64,000 bases of DNA from Atopobiaceae bacterium (GCA_017533825.1 JAFWIE010000017.1:1-64000); one strand, 5' to 3'; shown: positions 24,285 to 33,412, counted from the first letter of the stretch. Program-made: numbers and translations. Notes: generated from the sequence alone by a model not told the origin.

Positions 24285-24968
24285 TTACGCCTCGCTCGTG
24301 CGTGGCTTACGACGGACCACAATGCCGCTGATTCGATCTGCGAGCGCGATGGCGTTCTCGCGTCCCTTCTCGGTGAGCTCGATGTCGAGTGAGCGCGTCG
24401 AAGAGCCCGCCGGCCTGCTTCGAGAGACCAAGCCCTTCTCTACCATGGCAGAGACAGACATCGAAACCGTCGGTTGCAGCAGGCCAAGCCTCTCCACGAG
24501 CACCGTGATGGTGCAGCTCTCATCCTCGCTGGCAAGCAGGCTGATGAGAACAAGCTCACCCGCCGTGCAGTACACGGTGCCCATGGCATCCACGTACACC
24601 TTGAGACGGTCGGCTGAGATGCGCGCTAGCGGTTGGCCGGATGAGATCTTGTTTCGCGTGCGGGAGGAAAGCTCCCGCACGTACTCGCGCCCATCCTCCG
24701 AGATACTGCACACGATATTGCGCCGGTCCACGTCACCTTCGCCCCGGTCGATAAGACCAAGGCTAGCCAGATGGTTGGTCCGATGCGTCATCGTCGGCCG
24801 CAACGCACCTTGGTACTCGGCAATGTCTGACGTCTTTACGGGAAAGTCCGTCATGTCGAGCTTGCAGAGAATGGCAAACTCCTCGAATGTGAGCCGACGC
24901 GAAGTCTCCGTCTGCTGCCTTACGAGGTTGTACGCCCTTCGTATGGACAAGTATTCACGTAGCTCCAT
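24285..24968 (-). CDS. Transcription regulator with two MarR-like domains
   Basis: 227 aa, about 1.5 times a normal MarR protein. Residues 15-100 form one winged helix (TSDIAEYQGALRPTMTHRTN, then a DRRN wing), and residues 130-227 form a second (CTITVLVERLGLLQPTVSMS, then a LTEKGRENA wing). The two halves are a diverged tandem arrangement in one chain, so it could bind DNA as a monomer-like pseudo-dimer. AGGAGG precedes ATG 24968. Target genes are unknown; the 144-bp AT-richer region upstream may hold its own operator. Confidence 0.8.
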   Translation of the reverse strand: MELREYLSIRRAYNLVRQQTETSRRLTFEEFAILCKLDMTDFPVKTSDIAEYQGALRPTMTHRTNHLASLGLIDRGEGDVDRRNIVCSISEDGREYVRELSSRTRNKISSGQPLARISADRLKVYVDAMGTVYCTAGELVLISLLASEDESCTITVLVERLGLLQPTVSMSVSAMVEKGLVSRSRPAGSSTRSLDIELTEKGRENAIALADRISGIVVRRKPRTSEA

Positions 24969-25112
24969 GAGGACCTCCTACTCGGCTCTCCGTTCGAGGG
25001 GCCACATAATCAAATCTAGTAATACCATACTACGAAAAGACTATATTTGTCATGTTGTATCTCATAATGAGGGACTCCAGATGTGTAATTTGTGCCTGTC
25101 TCCACATAATGC

Positions 25113-26954
25113 TTACATTTGAGTCGGTGCGCTCACTCCCACAAGCCCCAAAACCAACGCGAGAGCGATGCGAACCGCATCACAGAGGGCAAGTCGGGCC
25201 TTCGAAATCGAGGGCTCGACCGGCCTTCCTTGTGATGATAACACTTGGCATTGTGTGTAAAACCCATGAAATGCCCCCGCAAGGTCTTCCGCATAGTGCG
25301 ATAGCCTAAAAGGTGCTCTATCACGCGCGCAACCGGAAATCAATCCCGGCAATTCGCCAAGTTTGCGCGTGAGGGCAAGTTCGCTCGGATCGGCAAGCAA
25401 GCCAAGGTCGACTTCGTCCCCCACGGCGCGCAGAGCAACTTCGTCCATGCCCATCTGTGCGGCCTCGTCAGCCGAAACAGACGCGGCGCGACGCAGGATG
25501 GAGCAGATGCGCGCATGCGCGTATTGCACGTAATAGACGGGATTCGAATTGTCTTGGCGCTTAACGAGTTCGATGTCGAAGTCAATCATCTGGTTCGCAG
25601 ATTTCGACACGAGCGTATAGCGTGTGGCGTCTGCCCCGACCTCGTGTAACAGCTCGTCGAAGGTGACCATCGTACCCTTACGCTTGGACATACGGACTGC
25701 CTCACCGTTACGGAGAAGGTTGACGAGCTGTCCGAGCAACACCTCAAGGCCACCCGGGTAGCCCAACGCCTCGCAGGCAGAGTCGACGCGTTTGATGTAG
25801 CCATGATGGTCAGCACCCCAGATGTCGATGACGTGCTCGACGCGCTGGAACTTATCCCAGTGGTACGCAACATCCGAGGCGAAGTACGTGTACTCGCCAT
25901 TCGACTTCACGAGCACGCGATCCTTGTCATCGCCGAACGTGGTCGAGCGGAACCACAGAGCACCATCTTCCGTGGTGTACAGATGTCCCATTTGCTCGAG
26001 CTTGTCGAAGGCGCGATGCACCGCATCCTTACCGTCCTCGTCGGGAACGTACAGCGAGCGCTCCGAGAACCAATTGTCGAAGTCGCAACGCGCCTCGTGG
26101 CAGGTGTTCCGAATGGACTCCAGCATGAGCAGATAGCCCTGCTCGCGCAGTTCGGCCACTCGCTCGTCTTCCGATAGGGCCAGCAAGGCGTCACCCTTCG
26201 TGCGTGCGAAGTGCAGCGCAAGGTCGACGATGTAATCCCCACCGTATGAGTTCTCGCCCAGTGCCGCAAGGAAGGCATCCGTAAGAGGGTGGCTCTGCGG
26301 GCGTTCGTCGTTCTCATCTTCCACGAACGCCTCGCGGTCAGCCAAAAGCTCGGCATAGGCCTCATCGAGCGAACGACCCTGCCCCACCAAACCAAAGAGC
26401 TGCTGGTAGCGCTGCTCGATGGAGCGCCCAAACACATCCATCTGGCTGCCATGGTCGTTTATGTAGTACTCACGCTGCACGTCGTAGCCCGCATGCTCCA
26501 TCACGTTGCAGAGCGAGTCGCCCAGCGCCGCCCAGCGCCCATGACCGATGTGCATGGGACCCACGGGATTCGCCGAGATGAACTCCACCTGGACGCGCTG
26601 GCCTCCTCCCAGCGTGGAGCGCCCGAAGTCCTCGCCTTGCTCACGAATCTGTCGCACGACGTCGTTGGCACTTGCCGTGCTCAGATAGAAGTTGATGAAG
26701 CCCGGACCCGCTATCTCGACGCGATCGATCGCGCCACCTGTAGCCAAGTGCGAAACGATCGCGTCCGCGATGGCACGCGGCGCGCGTCGTGCGAGCTTCG
26801 CCGAACGCATGGCCACCGTTGACGACCAATCGCCATGTGCAGAGTCTGCCGGCCGCTCAAAGCCGAGGTCTCCAACCTCGAATTCGGGCAAGTCTCCTTC
26901 CGCCTGTGCCGCGGACAAGGCGTCGCGCACAAGGCGCTCAAGTGTTTCGAGCAT
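25113..26954 (-). CDS. argS: Arginyl-tRNA synthetase
   Basis: 613 aa. Class I synthetase: HIGH box in SANPVGPMHIGHGRW, KMSKS-like VRMSKRKGTM, and the C-terminal DALR anticodon-binding domain, in which the tRNA is recognised (HYAEDLAGAFHGFYTQCQVL). The N-terminal Add1 domain that reads the D-loop is at residues 1-90. The last eight residues are atypical but harmless. GGAGTACC precedes ATG 26954. Stands alone on the minus strand with short gaps on both sides. Confidence 0.95.
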   Translation of the reverse strand: MLETLERLVRDALSAAQAEGDLPEFEVGDLGFERPADSAHGDWSSTVAMRSAKLARRAPRAIADAIVSHLATGGAIDRVEIAGPGFINFYLSTASANDVVRQIREQGEDFGRSTLGGGQRVQVEFISANPVGPMHIGHGRWAALGDSLCNVMEHAGYDVQREYYINDHGSQMDVFGRSIEQRYQQLFGLVGQGRSLDEAYAELLADREAFVEDENDERPQSHPLTDAFLAALGENSYGGDYIVDLALHFARTKGDALLALSEDERVAELREQGYLLMLESIRNTCHEARCDFDNWFSERSLYVPDEDGKDAVHRAFDKLEQMGHLYTTEDGALWFRSTTFGDDKDRVLVKSNGEYTYFASDVAYHWDKFQRVEHVIDIWGADHHGYIKRVDSACEALGYPGGLEVLLGQLVNLLRNGEAVRMSKRKGTMVTFDELLHEVGADATRYTLVSKSANQMIDFDIELVKRQDNSNPVYYVQYAHARICSILRRAASVSADEAAQMGMDEVALRAVGDEVDLGLLADPSELALTRKLGELPGLISGCARDRAPFRLSHYAEDLAGAFHGFYTQCQVLSSQGRPVEPSISKARLALCDAVRIALALVLGLVGVSAPTQM

Positions 26955-27007
26955 TATTGAGGTACTCCTTTATTTGTTACTGGTGGTACTGATATCGCAT
27001 CCTCGCC

Positions 27008-28480
27008 TCAGCGGACGGAAGCCTCCTCCGACGCAAGGCGTTGGCGTAGGTCAGAAAGACCGCGCTCAAGCCCGACGGGATACGTCTGCGGGTTCAGGAA
27101 GCGCTTCGTCGCCGGGTCGAGGTGCATGATGGCGTCCTTGCAGCGTGCCTTTGCCTCCGCTATCGTCGGGAGCTCGCCGACGCGTCTGCCGTCCGCAACG
27201 ATGTGCTGGAGAAGCTCGCGCGAAGTGTATCCCTCTAGGCGATACACGGTGACGGGATCGATGAGGTCGACCATTGCTGCACGGTTGCCCGTGTCGCAGG
27301 CATCGTCAACGATCATGTCGCCCACGGGGCAACCACTTGCATCCTCGAAGCGCAGCACGCGCTGCACGCCGGGAATGGTACGCTTGTAGACCTGCTCGGA
27401 GAGCTTCATGACGGGACGCCAGGGCTCGTCGTCCGAGCCGCGCGTCGCGGAGAGCTTGTAGACGCCGCCAAGCGCAGGCTGCGGGTCGCACGTGGCAAGC
27501 TTGGTGCCGACGCCGAAGGTGTCGATAGGGGCGCCCTGCGCGAAGAGCGACTGAATGGTGTACTCCTCAAGGTCGTTCGAGACGGAAATCTTCACATACG
27601 GCAGCCCGGCTTCGTCGAAGGCGGCACGCGTCTCCTTGGAAAGACGCGCGAGGTCGCCCGAGTCGATGCGGATGGCACTGAGCCGCTCACCGGCAGCCTC
27701 CATCTCCTTTGCCACGATGATGGCGTTCTTGATGCCCTGACGCACGTCATAGGTGTCGAGCAGCAGGCAGCAGTTCTTGGGACTCGATTTCGCGAACGCG
27801 CGGAAGGCGTCGAGCTCCGTGGGGAACGCCATGACCCATGAGTGCGCATGCGTGCCAAAGACGGGAATGCCGTAGATCTTGCCGGCGAGGACGTTGGAAG
27901 TCGAGCCGCAGCCACCGATGTAGGAGGCGCGGGCGACGGCCAGGCCGCCATCGTGGCCCTGCGCACGCCTCAAACCGAAGTCAGAGACGGGATGGCCCTC
28001 CGCAGCATAGACGACGCGAGAAGCCTTGGTGGCCACGAGCGTCTGGAAGTTCACGAGGTTGAGCAGCGCCGTCTCGAGCAACTGGCACTCGATGATGGAA
28101 CCCTGCACGCGCACCATGGGCTCGCGTGGGAAGGCAAGGTCGCCCTCGGGAATGGCCCACACGTCCACGTGGAGCCTGAAGTCGCGCAGGTAGTCGAGGA
28201 AGCCCTCCTTGAACATGGGGCCGCCACCCGGTGCCTTCACGGAGGCGAGGTAGGCAATGCTCTCCTCGTCAAACCGGAGGTTCTCGACGAGCTCCGCAAT
28301 CTGGCCGACTCCACATGCGACGGCGTAGCCGCCACCGAAGGGATTCTCGCGGAAGAAGACGTTAAAGCAGCCCTGTGCGTCCACGAGACCGGACTCCCAG
28401 AAGCCCTGAGCCATCGTGAGCTCGTACAAGTCGGTGTTGAGCGCGACGTCCGTGGGGACGGTGCGATCGGTGAGTGCCAT
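27008..28480 (-). CDS. pncB: Nicotinate phosphoribosyltransferase
   Basis: 490 aa from ATG 28480 with AAAGG upstream; the longer frame to 28558 lacks a site. It makes nicotinate mononucleotide from nicotinate and PRPP in NAD salvage. Recognisable are TDLYELTMAQGFW near the N-terminus, DFGLRRAQGHDGGLAV (active-site region), and the ADP-ribosyl-like IRIDSGDLARLSK segment. Gram-positive long type. Downstream of the coiled-coil gene on the same strand. Confidence 0.93.
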   Translation of the reverse strand: MALTDRTVPTDVALNTDLYELTMAQGFWESGLVDAQGCFNVFFRENPFGGGYAVACGVGQIAELVENLRFDEESIAYLASVKAPGGGPMFKEGFLDYLRDFRLHVDVWAIPEGDLAFPREPMVRVQGSIIECQLLETALLNLVNFQTLVATKASRVVYAAEGHPVSDFGLRRAQGHDGGLAVARASYIGGCGSTSNVLAGKIYGIPVFGTHAHSWVMAFPTELDAFRAFAKSSPKNCCLLLDTYDVRQGIKNAIIVAKEMEAAGERLSAIRIDSGDLARLSKETRAAFDEAGLPYVKISVSNDLEEYTIQSLFAQGAPIDTFGVGTKLATCDPQPALGGVYKLSATRGSDDEPWRPVMKLSEQVYKRTIPGVQRVLRFEDASGCPVGDMIVDDACDTGNRAAMVDLIDPVTVYRLEGYTSRELLQHIVADGRRVGELPTIAEAKARCKDAIMHLDPATKRFLNPQTYPVGLERGLSDLRQRLASEEASVR

Positions 28481-28582
28481 TGTCAGGCCTTTCTCGCTGA
28501 AGGATTCGCAATGCTGGAATGTTACCACAGCTCGTCGGGCAAGGCGCCAAAAGGGCAATCTGGTAACAGAACGAGCCGCGTT

Positions 28583-28867
28583 CTACTTGGGTCCGAAGAC
28601 CAGCATGAGCACGGCAAGCAGAACGGCTATCGCCACGCCCGCCAGAACGATCTTTTGTCCTACCGGCATCGACAGGTCGTCCCCGGGCTCCATCAGGCTC
28701 CGGGCGCGTTCCTCCTCGGTTCGCGCCTGGCGCTCCGCCCGCAGCCGCTCGAGCTCAGCGCGCTCCTGCCGGGCGCGCTCGGCCTCCTCGCGCGCTGCCT
28801 TCTCTGCCCGCAGTTGTTCAAGCTCGGCACGCTCGTCCTCGGTGAGTGCCGCATCATCTACTGCCAT
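28583..28867 (-). CDS. Tail-anchored coiled-coil protein
   Basis: 94 aa. Residues 8-58 are an uninterrupted Glu/Arg/Ala/Leu helix with repeats of the type RAELEQLRAEKAAREEAER, a strong coiled coil. The C-terminus has one hydrophobic helix (IVLAGVAIAVLLAVLMLVF) and only three residues after it, so it is predicted to be a tail-anchored membrane protein facing the cytoplasm. Its ATG lies 2 bp after the helicase stop, with AAGGAGG inside the helicase gene end, so it is coupled to the helicase. Function unknown. Confidence 0.75.
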   Translation of the reverse strand: MAVDDAALTEDERAELEQLRAEKAAREEAERARQERAELERLRAERQARTEEERARSLMEPGDDLSMPVGQKIVLAGVAIAVLLAVLMLVFGPK

Positions 28868-28869
28868 CC

Positions 28870-31446
28870 TTAGTCCTCCTTGAATTGTCGCAGATCCTCC
28901 ACGAAGCCTGCGCGATAGTTGGTGAATACAGCCTCTCCTGCTTCCTGCGTCGCATCAAGGTCGAGGTCCGCCGCAATGCCGAAGTCGTGGTCGCCCTCGG
29001 CATCGGCAAACGTCTGTCGCACGTGCCAGACGTGGGCAGCCTTCTCATCCTTATCGTCGACCTCAAAGAATTGTGTCGAGCGTGCATCGGCATCGAGCAG
29101 CACATCCTCGTGCTCGTCGTAGAACGCATCGAGCGTGGTGTGCCAGCGCGGCGCAGGCCAGCCCCACTCTGCATCGAGCTCGCCAAGTCCCTTCCAGTCG
29201 TCATGGGCGGCGAGCCGCACACGCGCAAAGAGGGCATTGCGCACGAGCAAGGTGACGGCCCGTCGGTCGGCGACCACCACATCGCCATCGGTCGGAGGGG
29301 CGCCGGCGTCCTCGTCCAACTCGCCCGAACGCGCCCACTCGTCCACGAGACTCGAATCGACGGAACGCACGACGAGGCCCAGCCAGGCGATGATGTCCTC
29401 GAGCCGCTCATCACGCGCCTCGAGCGGCAGCGTGCGTGCAAGGGAACGATACGCCTCCGAGAGGTAGCGGAGCAGGATGCCCTCGGCGCGCGAGATGCCG
29501 CAGCGCTGGATGTACGTCTTGAAGTCCGAGGCGGTCTCGAGCATGTCGCGCAAAACCGACTTGGGCATGGGTTCGTAGTCGTTCGCCCACGGGACCTTCT
29601 CGCAATACGTGGCAAACGCCGCAGCGATGAGTTCTTCTAGCGGCTTGGGATAGGTGACCTCCTGGATACGCTCGATACGCTCGTCGTAGTCCACGCCATC
29701 GGCCTTCATACGGGCCATCGCCTCGTTGCGAGCCGCCTTCTCCTGCGCTCGCAGGATTTGGTACGGCTGCTCCAGCGTGGACTCCACCAAGGATATGACG
29801 TCATAGGCGTATGCCTCGGACTCGCGGTCGAGCAGTTCGAGTGCCGCCAAGAGGAACGGAGAGAGCGGCTGGTCGAGCGCGAAGTCGTCGGGCACGTCGA
29901 TCGTCGTGTAGAAGTCGACGGAGCCGTCCTCCCCTTCCTCACGCACCACCACACCAGCATCCATAAGCGTCGCGAACACCTCGTCGGCGCGCGTGCGCAG
30001 CGCAAGCTTCTGCTCGTCCGTCTGCATTGAGGCATCAATGAGGTCGTGTACGCGCTCCCATGCGTCACCACCCTGGGCCACCTCTGCCAGCACCATGGAG
30101 TGGGTGACCTTGAGTCGAGGGCGCAACGGCTCGGGCTGGGATTCCACAAGGCGCTCGAAGGTCTGCCGGTTCCAGCCCACAAAGCCCTCGGGCGGCTTGC
30201 GCGTCTTGATCTTGCGGGCGCGCTTCGGGTCGCCGCCAGCCTTGGCAAGCGCCTTCGCCCGCTCGACGTCGTACTCCGTCGCCTGTACGAGCACGACGCC
30301 CTCCGTGTCGAAGCCGGCCCTTCCCGCGCGTCCGGCAATCTGGTGAAACTCACGCGCGTTCAGGCGCCGTTGTCGCTTGCCATCATATTTGGCGAGTGCC
30401 GTGAGCAGCACCGTGTGGATGGGAACGTTGATACCAACACCGAGCGTGTCCGTACCACAGATGACGGGAAGCAGGCCCTGCTGTGCGAGCTTCTCGACCA
30501 GCAGCCGATACCGCGGCAGCATGCCCGCGTGGTGCACGCCCACACCCATGAGCAACAGGCGACGCAGCGTCTTGCCGAACGCCGTCGAGAAGCGCGTCCC
30601 CTTGCAGGCCTCGCGCAGGGCATCGCGTTGCTCGCGGGACGAGACGCCGAAGCTCGCGAGTGCCTGGGCGCTCTTGAGGGCGGCATCCTGCGCAAAGTGC
30701 ACGATGTAGAGGGGTGCGTCGCCGTTGCGCAGGGCAAGCTCCACCGTCGCCTCGAGAGAGGTCTCCACGAATTCGTACGAGAGGGGCACGGGACGCGGGG
30801 CGTCAGTCACGAGGTCAACGTCGGTACCCGTCTGGCGCTCCACCAGCTCCGCTATGGCCGTCATGTCGCCGAGCGTCGCGCTCATGAGCAGGAACTTTGT
30901 CCTTGCAAGCGTGAGCAGGGGCACCTGCCACGCCCAGCCGCGGTCGGGGTCGCCGAAGTAGTGGAACTCGTCCATCGCCACCCACGCAACGGACGTATCC
31001 TCGCCCTCGCGCAGGGCCTGATTCGCCAGAATCTCCGCCGTGCAGCAGATGATGGGCGCCCCAGCGTTGATCGAGACGTCACCGGTGATCATGCCCACGA
31101 GGTCACGACCGAAGATGTCCACCAAGTCGAAGAACTTCTCGGAGACGAGCGCCTTGATGGGTGCGGTGTAGTAGGCGGTGTAGTCCGCGCACAGCGCCAT
31201 GAAGCACATGCCCATGGCGACGAGGGACTTGCCCGAACCCGTCGGCGTGCCCAAGACAACGTGGTTGCCCATCGCAAGGGAGAGCAGCGCCTCCTCCTGA
31301 TGGTCCCAGAGCTCGATGCCCCGCCCGTCGAGCCACTCCATGAAGAGGCCGAGCGCGTCCTCCCCCTCCAGCGGCTCCTCACCCGCGTCGAAGTCGGGGG
31401 CGAGCGCGCCAAGCGAACCGTAGGCAAACGCGTCGATAGTGCTCAT
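28870..31446 (-). CDS. Ski2-like DEAD/DEAH-box helicase with C-terminal DUF3516-type region
   Basis: 858 aa. Superfamily 2 helicase: Walker A TPTGSGKS (67-74), motif II MDEFHYFG (a DExH variant, about 155), motif III LMSATLGDM, motif VI HQIAGRAGRAGFD. The C-terminal 400 residues correspond to the extension found in actinobacterial proteins annotated DUF3516, probably a ratchet-like and substrate-binding region as in Ski2/Mtr4. Likely an RNA helicase, though DNA cannot be excluded. GGGGAGG precedes ATG 31446. Confidence 0.88.
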   Translation of the reverse strand: MSTIDAFAYGSLGALAPDFDAGEEPLEGEDALGLFMEWLDGRGIELWDHQEEALLSLAMGNHVVLGTPTGSGKSLVAMGMCFMALCADYTAYYTAPIKALVSEKFFDLVDIFGRDLVGMITGDVSINAGAPIICCTAEILANQALREGEDTSVAWVAMDEFHYFGDPDRGWAWQVPLLTLARTKFLLMSATLGDMTAIAELVERQTGTDVDLVTDAPRPVPLSYEFVETSLEATVELALRNGDAPLYIVHFAQDAALKSAQALASFGVSSREQRDALREACKGTRFSTAFGKTLRRLLLMGVGVHHAGMLPRYRLLVEKLAQQGLLPVICGTDTLGVGINVPIHTVLLTALAKYDGKRQRRLNAREFHQIAGRAGRAGFDTEGVVLVQATEYDVERAKALAKAGGDPKRARKIKTRKPPEGFVGWNRQTFERLVESQPEPLRPRLKVTHSMVLAEVAQGGDAWERVHDLIDASMQTDEQKLALRTRADEVFATLMDAGVVVREEGEDGSVDFYTTIDVPDDFALDQPLSPFLLAALELLDRESEAYAYDVISLVESTLEQPYQILRAQEKAARNEAMARMKADGVDYDERIERIQEVTYPKPLEELIAAAFATYCEKVPWANDYEPMPKSVLRDMLETASDFKTYIQRCGISRAEGILLRYLSEAYRSLARTLPLEARDERLEDIIAWLGLVVRSVDSSLVDEWARSGELDEDAGAPPTDGDVVVADRRAVTLLVRNALFARVRLAAHDDWKGLGELDAEWGWPAPRWHTTLDAFYDEHEDVLLDADARSTQFFEVDDKDEKAAHVWHVRQTFADAEGDHDFGIAADLDLDATQEAGEAVFTNYRAGFVEDLRQFKED

Positions 31447-31559
31447 GTGGGACCTCCCCTTCCGTGTGTGACCAAAAACTATATCCCATGTCTGCCCGTT
31501 GGGGACGCTATGCTATGGTATTTGACGTTTTGCATGCACAACCGGGGGGTGGCGCATGG

Positions 31560-31620
31560 AAAATCAAGGGATCCCATCGGGGTGTAGCCTCGCAGTGGAC
31601 CCCTTGCGAACACTTTGCCG
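31560..31620 (+). promoter_or_regulatory. Possible degenerate yybP-ykoY (Mn2+) riboswitch before mntP
   Basis: GGGGTGTAGC (about 31578) and ACACTTTGCC (about 31609) resemble the conserved GGGGAGTAGC and AGACCTTTGCC loops of the yybP-ykoY manganese riboswitch, a class that commonly precedes mntP. The second motif runs straight into the ribosome-binding GGGGGAG. The segment is shorter than a canonical aptamer, so this may be a reduced form or chance similarity. Confidence 0.3.
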
Positions 31621-31633
31621 GGGGAGATAGCGC

Positions 31634-32200
31634 ATGGGGATTCTAGAACTGTTCTTGACTGCCGTGGGACTGAGCATGGATGCGTTTTCGGTCTCGGTGT
31701 GCAAGGGACTTGGGATGAAACGCATCGATTGGCGCACGACGCTCGTGCTGGCGCTCGCGTTCGGTGGGTTCCAAGGCGGGATGCCGCTAATCGGCTGGGC
31801 ACTGGGCACGCAGCTCCTTTGGCTCATCGAGCCCATCGACCACTGGATTGCATTCGGCTTGCTCTCCTTCATCGGGGGAGGCATGATTCGCGAGGCTATC
31901 GCGGGCGAGGAGGAGGACGAGGCAAGCGGAGGCGTGAGTGTACGAGAGTTGCTGCTGCTCGCCATCGCCACCTCGATCGACGCCCTGACCGTCGGCATCG
32001 CCTTCGCGTCGCTTTCCGTCAACATCTGGCTGAGCGTTGCCCTCATCGGCGTCACCACCTTCGTGCTGAGCATCGTGGGCGTGCTCGTAGGCAACCAGTT
32101 CGGCATGCGCTACCAGCGTCCTTCGCAGATTGCCGGGGGCGTCATCTTGATCCTCATCGGCGCCAAGGTGCTTCTTGAGCACCTTGGCTTCTTAGCTTGA
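31634..32200 (+). CDS. mntP: Manganese efflux pump MntP
   Basis: 188 aa with six hydrophobic segments arranged as two repeats of three. Conserved acidic positions sit in the first helix of each half: LTAVGLSMDAFSVSVCKGLG and LAIATSIDALTVGIAFASL, the MntP hallmark Asp residues. It exports Mn2+ across the cytoplasmic membrane. The central loop is acidic (AGEEEDEASGG). GGGGGAG precedes ATG 31634. Divergent from the helicase gene. Confidence 0.92.
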   Translation: MGILELFLTAVGLSMDAFSVSVCKGLGMKRIDWRTTLVLALAFGGFQGGMPLIGWALGTQLLWLIEPIDHWIAFGLLSFIGGGMIREAIAGEEEDEASGGVSVRELLLLAIATSIDALTVGIAFASLSVNIWLSVALIGVTTFVLSIVGVLVGNQFGMRYQRPSQIAGGVILILIGAKVLLEHLGFLA

Positions 32201-32335
32201 GCCAAGCAACCTTCCACGCTAAAGCAGTGGGTGCAGGCGCGCCGCGCGCGATGTGCAGGCGTGCCGCGAGCGAGTGAAATGCGGCGACGTCCCGCGGGCG
32301 GCATGCGCCACCAAGCTGCCCGATCGCGGGGCGCG

Positions 32336-32626
32336 CCCGAAAAACCTCCCAAAAGAGTCTGATTCCGGGGGTTTGGTGAACTTGTTCGGATTCGGCTCGG
32401 GGCAAACCCGAACAACCTCCTTGAAGCGACCGATTTGGTTTATTTTGGGAGGTTGTTCGGGTAGGCCATACCATATGCGCTATGGCGTGTGCGCCCCGCG
32501 CCCGAATAACCTCCCAAAGTTTCCTGATTCGGGTGATTCCGCGAGCTTGTTCGGATTCGGCCGAATCCCATTCCGAACAACCTCCTCGAATGGGCCGATT
32601 TGGGCTATTTTGGGAGGTTATTCGGG
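32336..32626. repeat. Composite palindromic repeat, copy 1 (partner at 45095-45384)
   Basis: Two 126-bp units (32336-32461 and 32501-32626) flank a 39-bp linker. Each unit is a large imperfect palindrome that begins CCGAAYAACCTCCCAAA and ends TTTTGGGAGGTTRTTCGG, with an inner GTTCGGATTCGG dyad. The linker (GGCCATACCATATGCGCTATGGC) is also related to the linker of copy 2 read on the other strand. A further AGGTTATTCG follows at 32627. The 32,201-32,777 gap contains only this and the leader-peptide promoter region. Confidence 0.85.
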
Positions 32627-32777
32627 AGGTTATTCGAGCATGCCTCACGTGGTGCGGTGGCGGGCACAGTGCGCCCATGGACTTTGGTGCCGAGAGGAAA
32701 TCTTTGAGACGGCGGGCGCTCCCCTGTGTACAACCGCCAACGACAAAGAAGGCCAACCAAAGAGATAGGCACCAACC

Positions 32778-33029
32778 ATGGCAGACGAGAAGATTGAGAT
32801 GAACGAGGAAGAGCTCGACGGCATCGCAGGCGGATACGTATTCGACACCCAGACCGAAGGCAACACGCGCTATGAGGTCATAGACCTGAAGGGCAACGTG
32901 ATCGACCGCTTCAGCGACATGACGAAGGCAAAGAAATACGCGTTCGAGAACATGCAGCGCGCCAGCCTAAACAGGCGGACAACCGTCATCAACCAGCGAC
33001 AACTCGACGCGATGCGTCGAAAGCACTAG
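32778..33029 (+). CDS. Double-glycine leader peptide (bacteriocin/RiPP-precursor-like)
   Basis: 83 aa. EMNEEELDGIAGG at residues 7-19 is a classic double-glycine leader, the signal cut by peptidase-containing ABC transporters (C39). The remaining 64 residues (YVFDTQTEGNTRYEVIDLKG, then a Lys/Ala/Arg helix) contain no Cys and little Gly, unlike lanthipeptides, so the mature product could be an unmodified peptide or small domain. No C39 transporter or modification enzyme lies nearby. Start ATG 32778 with a weak AGAGATAGG site. Confidence 0.65.
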   Translation: MADEKIEMNEEELDGIAGGYVFDTQTEGNTRYEVIDLKGNVIDRFSDMTKAKKYAFENMQRASLNRRTTVINQRQLDAMRRKH

Positions 33030-33145
33030 GAGTGGTGCCCACGGGCAACTCCCGTAGCGAAGGCCGCCATGGAAGTCCGCCTGTCGCATTGCATACTCTC
33101 TAACCGTGACTCTCGCTACCACTATTATGCAAATGCGGTCTCAGA

Positions 33146-33412
33146 CTACTTGTGGTCATATCCAGCGCATGTGATTTGCCCGCAAGTCACTCTGTCGCAA
33201 CCGAAGCTGTTGCACTCGAGTTTATTGCAGTCATATTGCGTCGTGGCAAAATTGCTCTTCTCCTCGGTCCAGAACCCGCCACCCGAAACGGCGTCCAACT
33301 CGTCTTCGCTTAGCTCGTAGCCCTCTTCCCTGGCAAGCGCGAGCATGTCTTAGGGCGTCTTGCATGCCCTGACCTTAGCCTTCTGCTCTTCCGAGAGAAT
33401 GCCGAAATCCAT
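33146..33412 (-). pseudogene. Nif11-type RiPP precursor interrupted by an in-frame stop
   Basis: From ATG 33412, preceded by a strong GAGGAGGAAAC site, the frame reads MDFGILSEEQKAKVRACKTP, then TAA (33350-33352), then D-M-LALAREEGYELSEDELDAVSGGG. The two parts together are a complete Nif11-like leader with double-Gly cleavage site, followed by a Cys-rich core with five Cys (CNKLECNSFGCDRV then TCGQITC). A single base change (GAA to TAA) explains the break. Translation could restart at ATG 33346, which has no good site. Modified-peptide precursor, probably inactive. Confidence 0.8.

Noticed and set aside
27842..28873. 343-aa plus-strand frame
   Set aside because: Antisense to pncB and the coiled-coil gene; no ribosome-binding site.
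30046..31587. 513-aa plus-strand frame
   Set aside because: Antisense to the helicase gene; Arg/His-rich translation without any motif.
32336..32626. CRISPR or tRNA-like array
   Set aside because: Units are large imperfect palindromes with a related linker in both loci, not short repeats with unique spacers.
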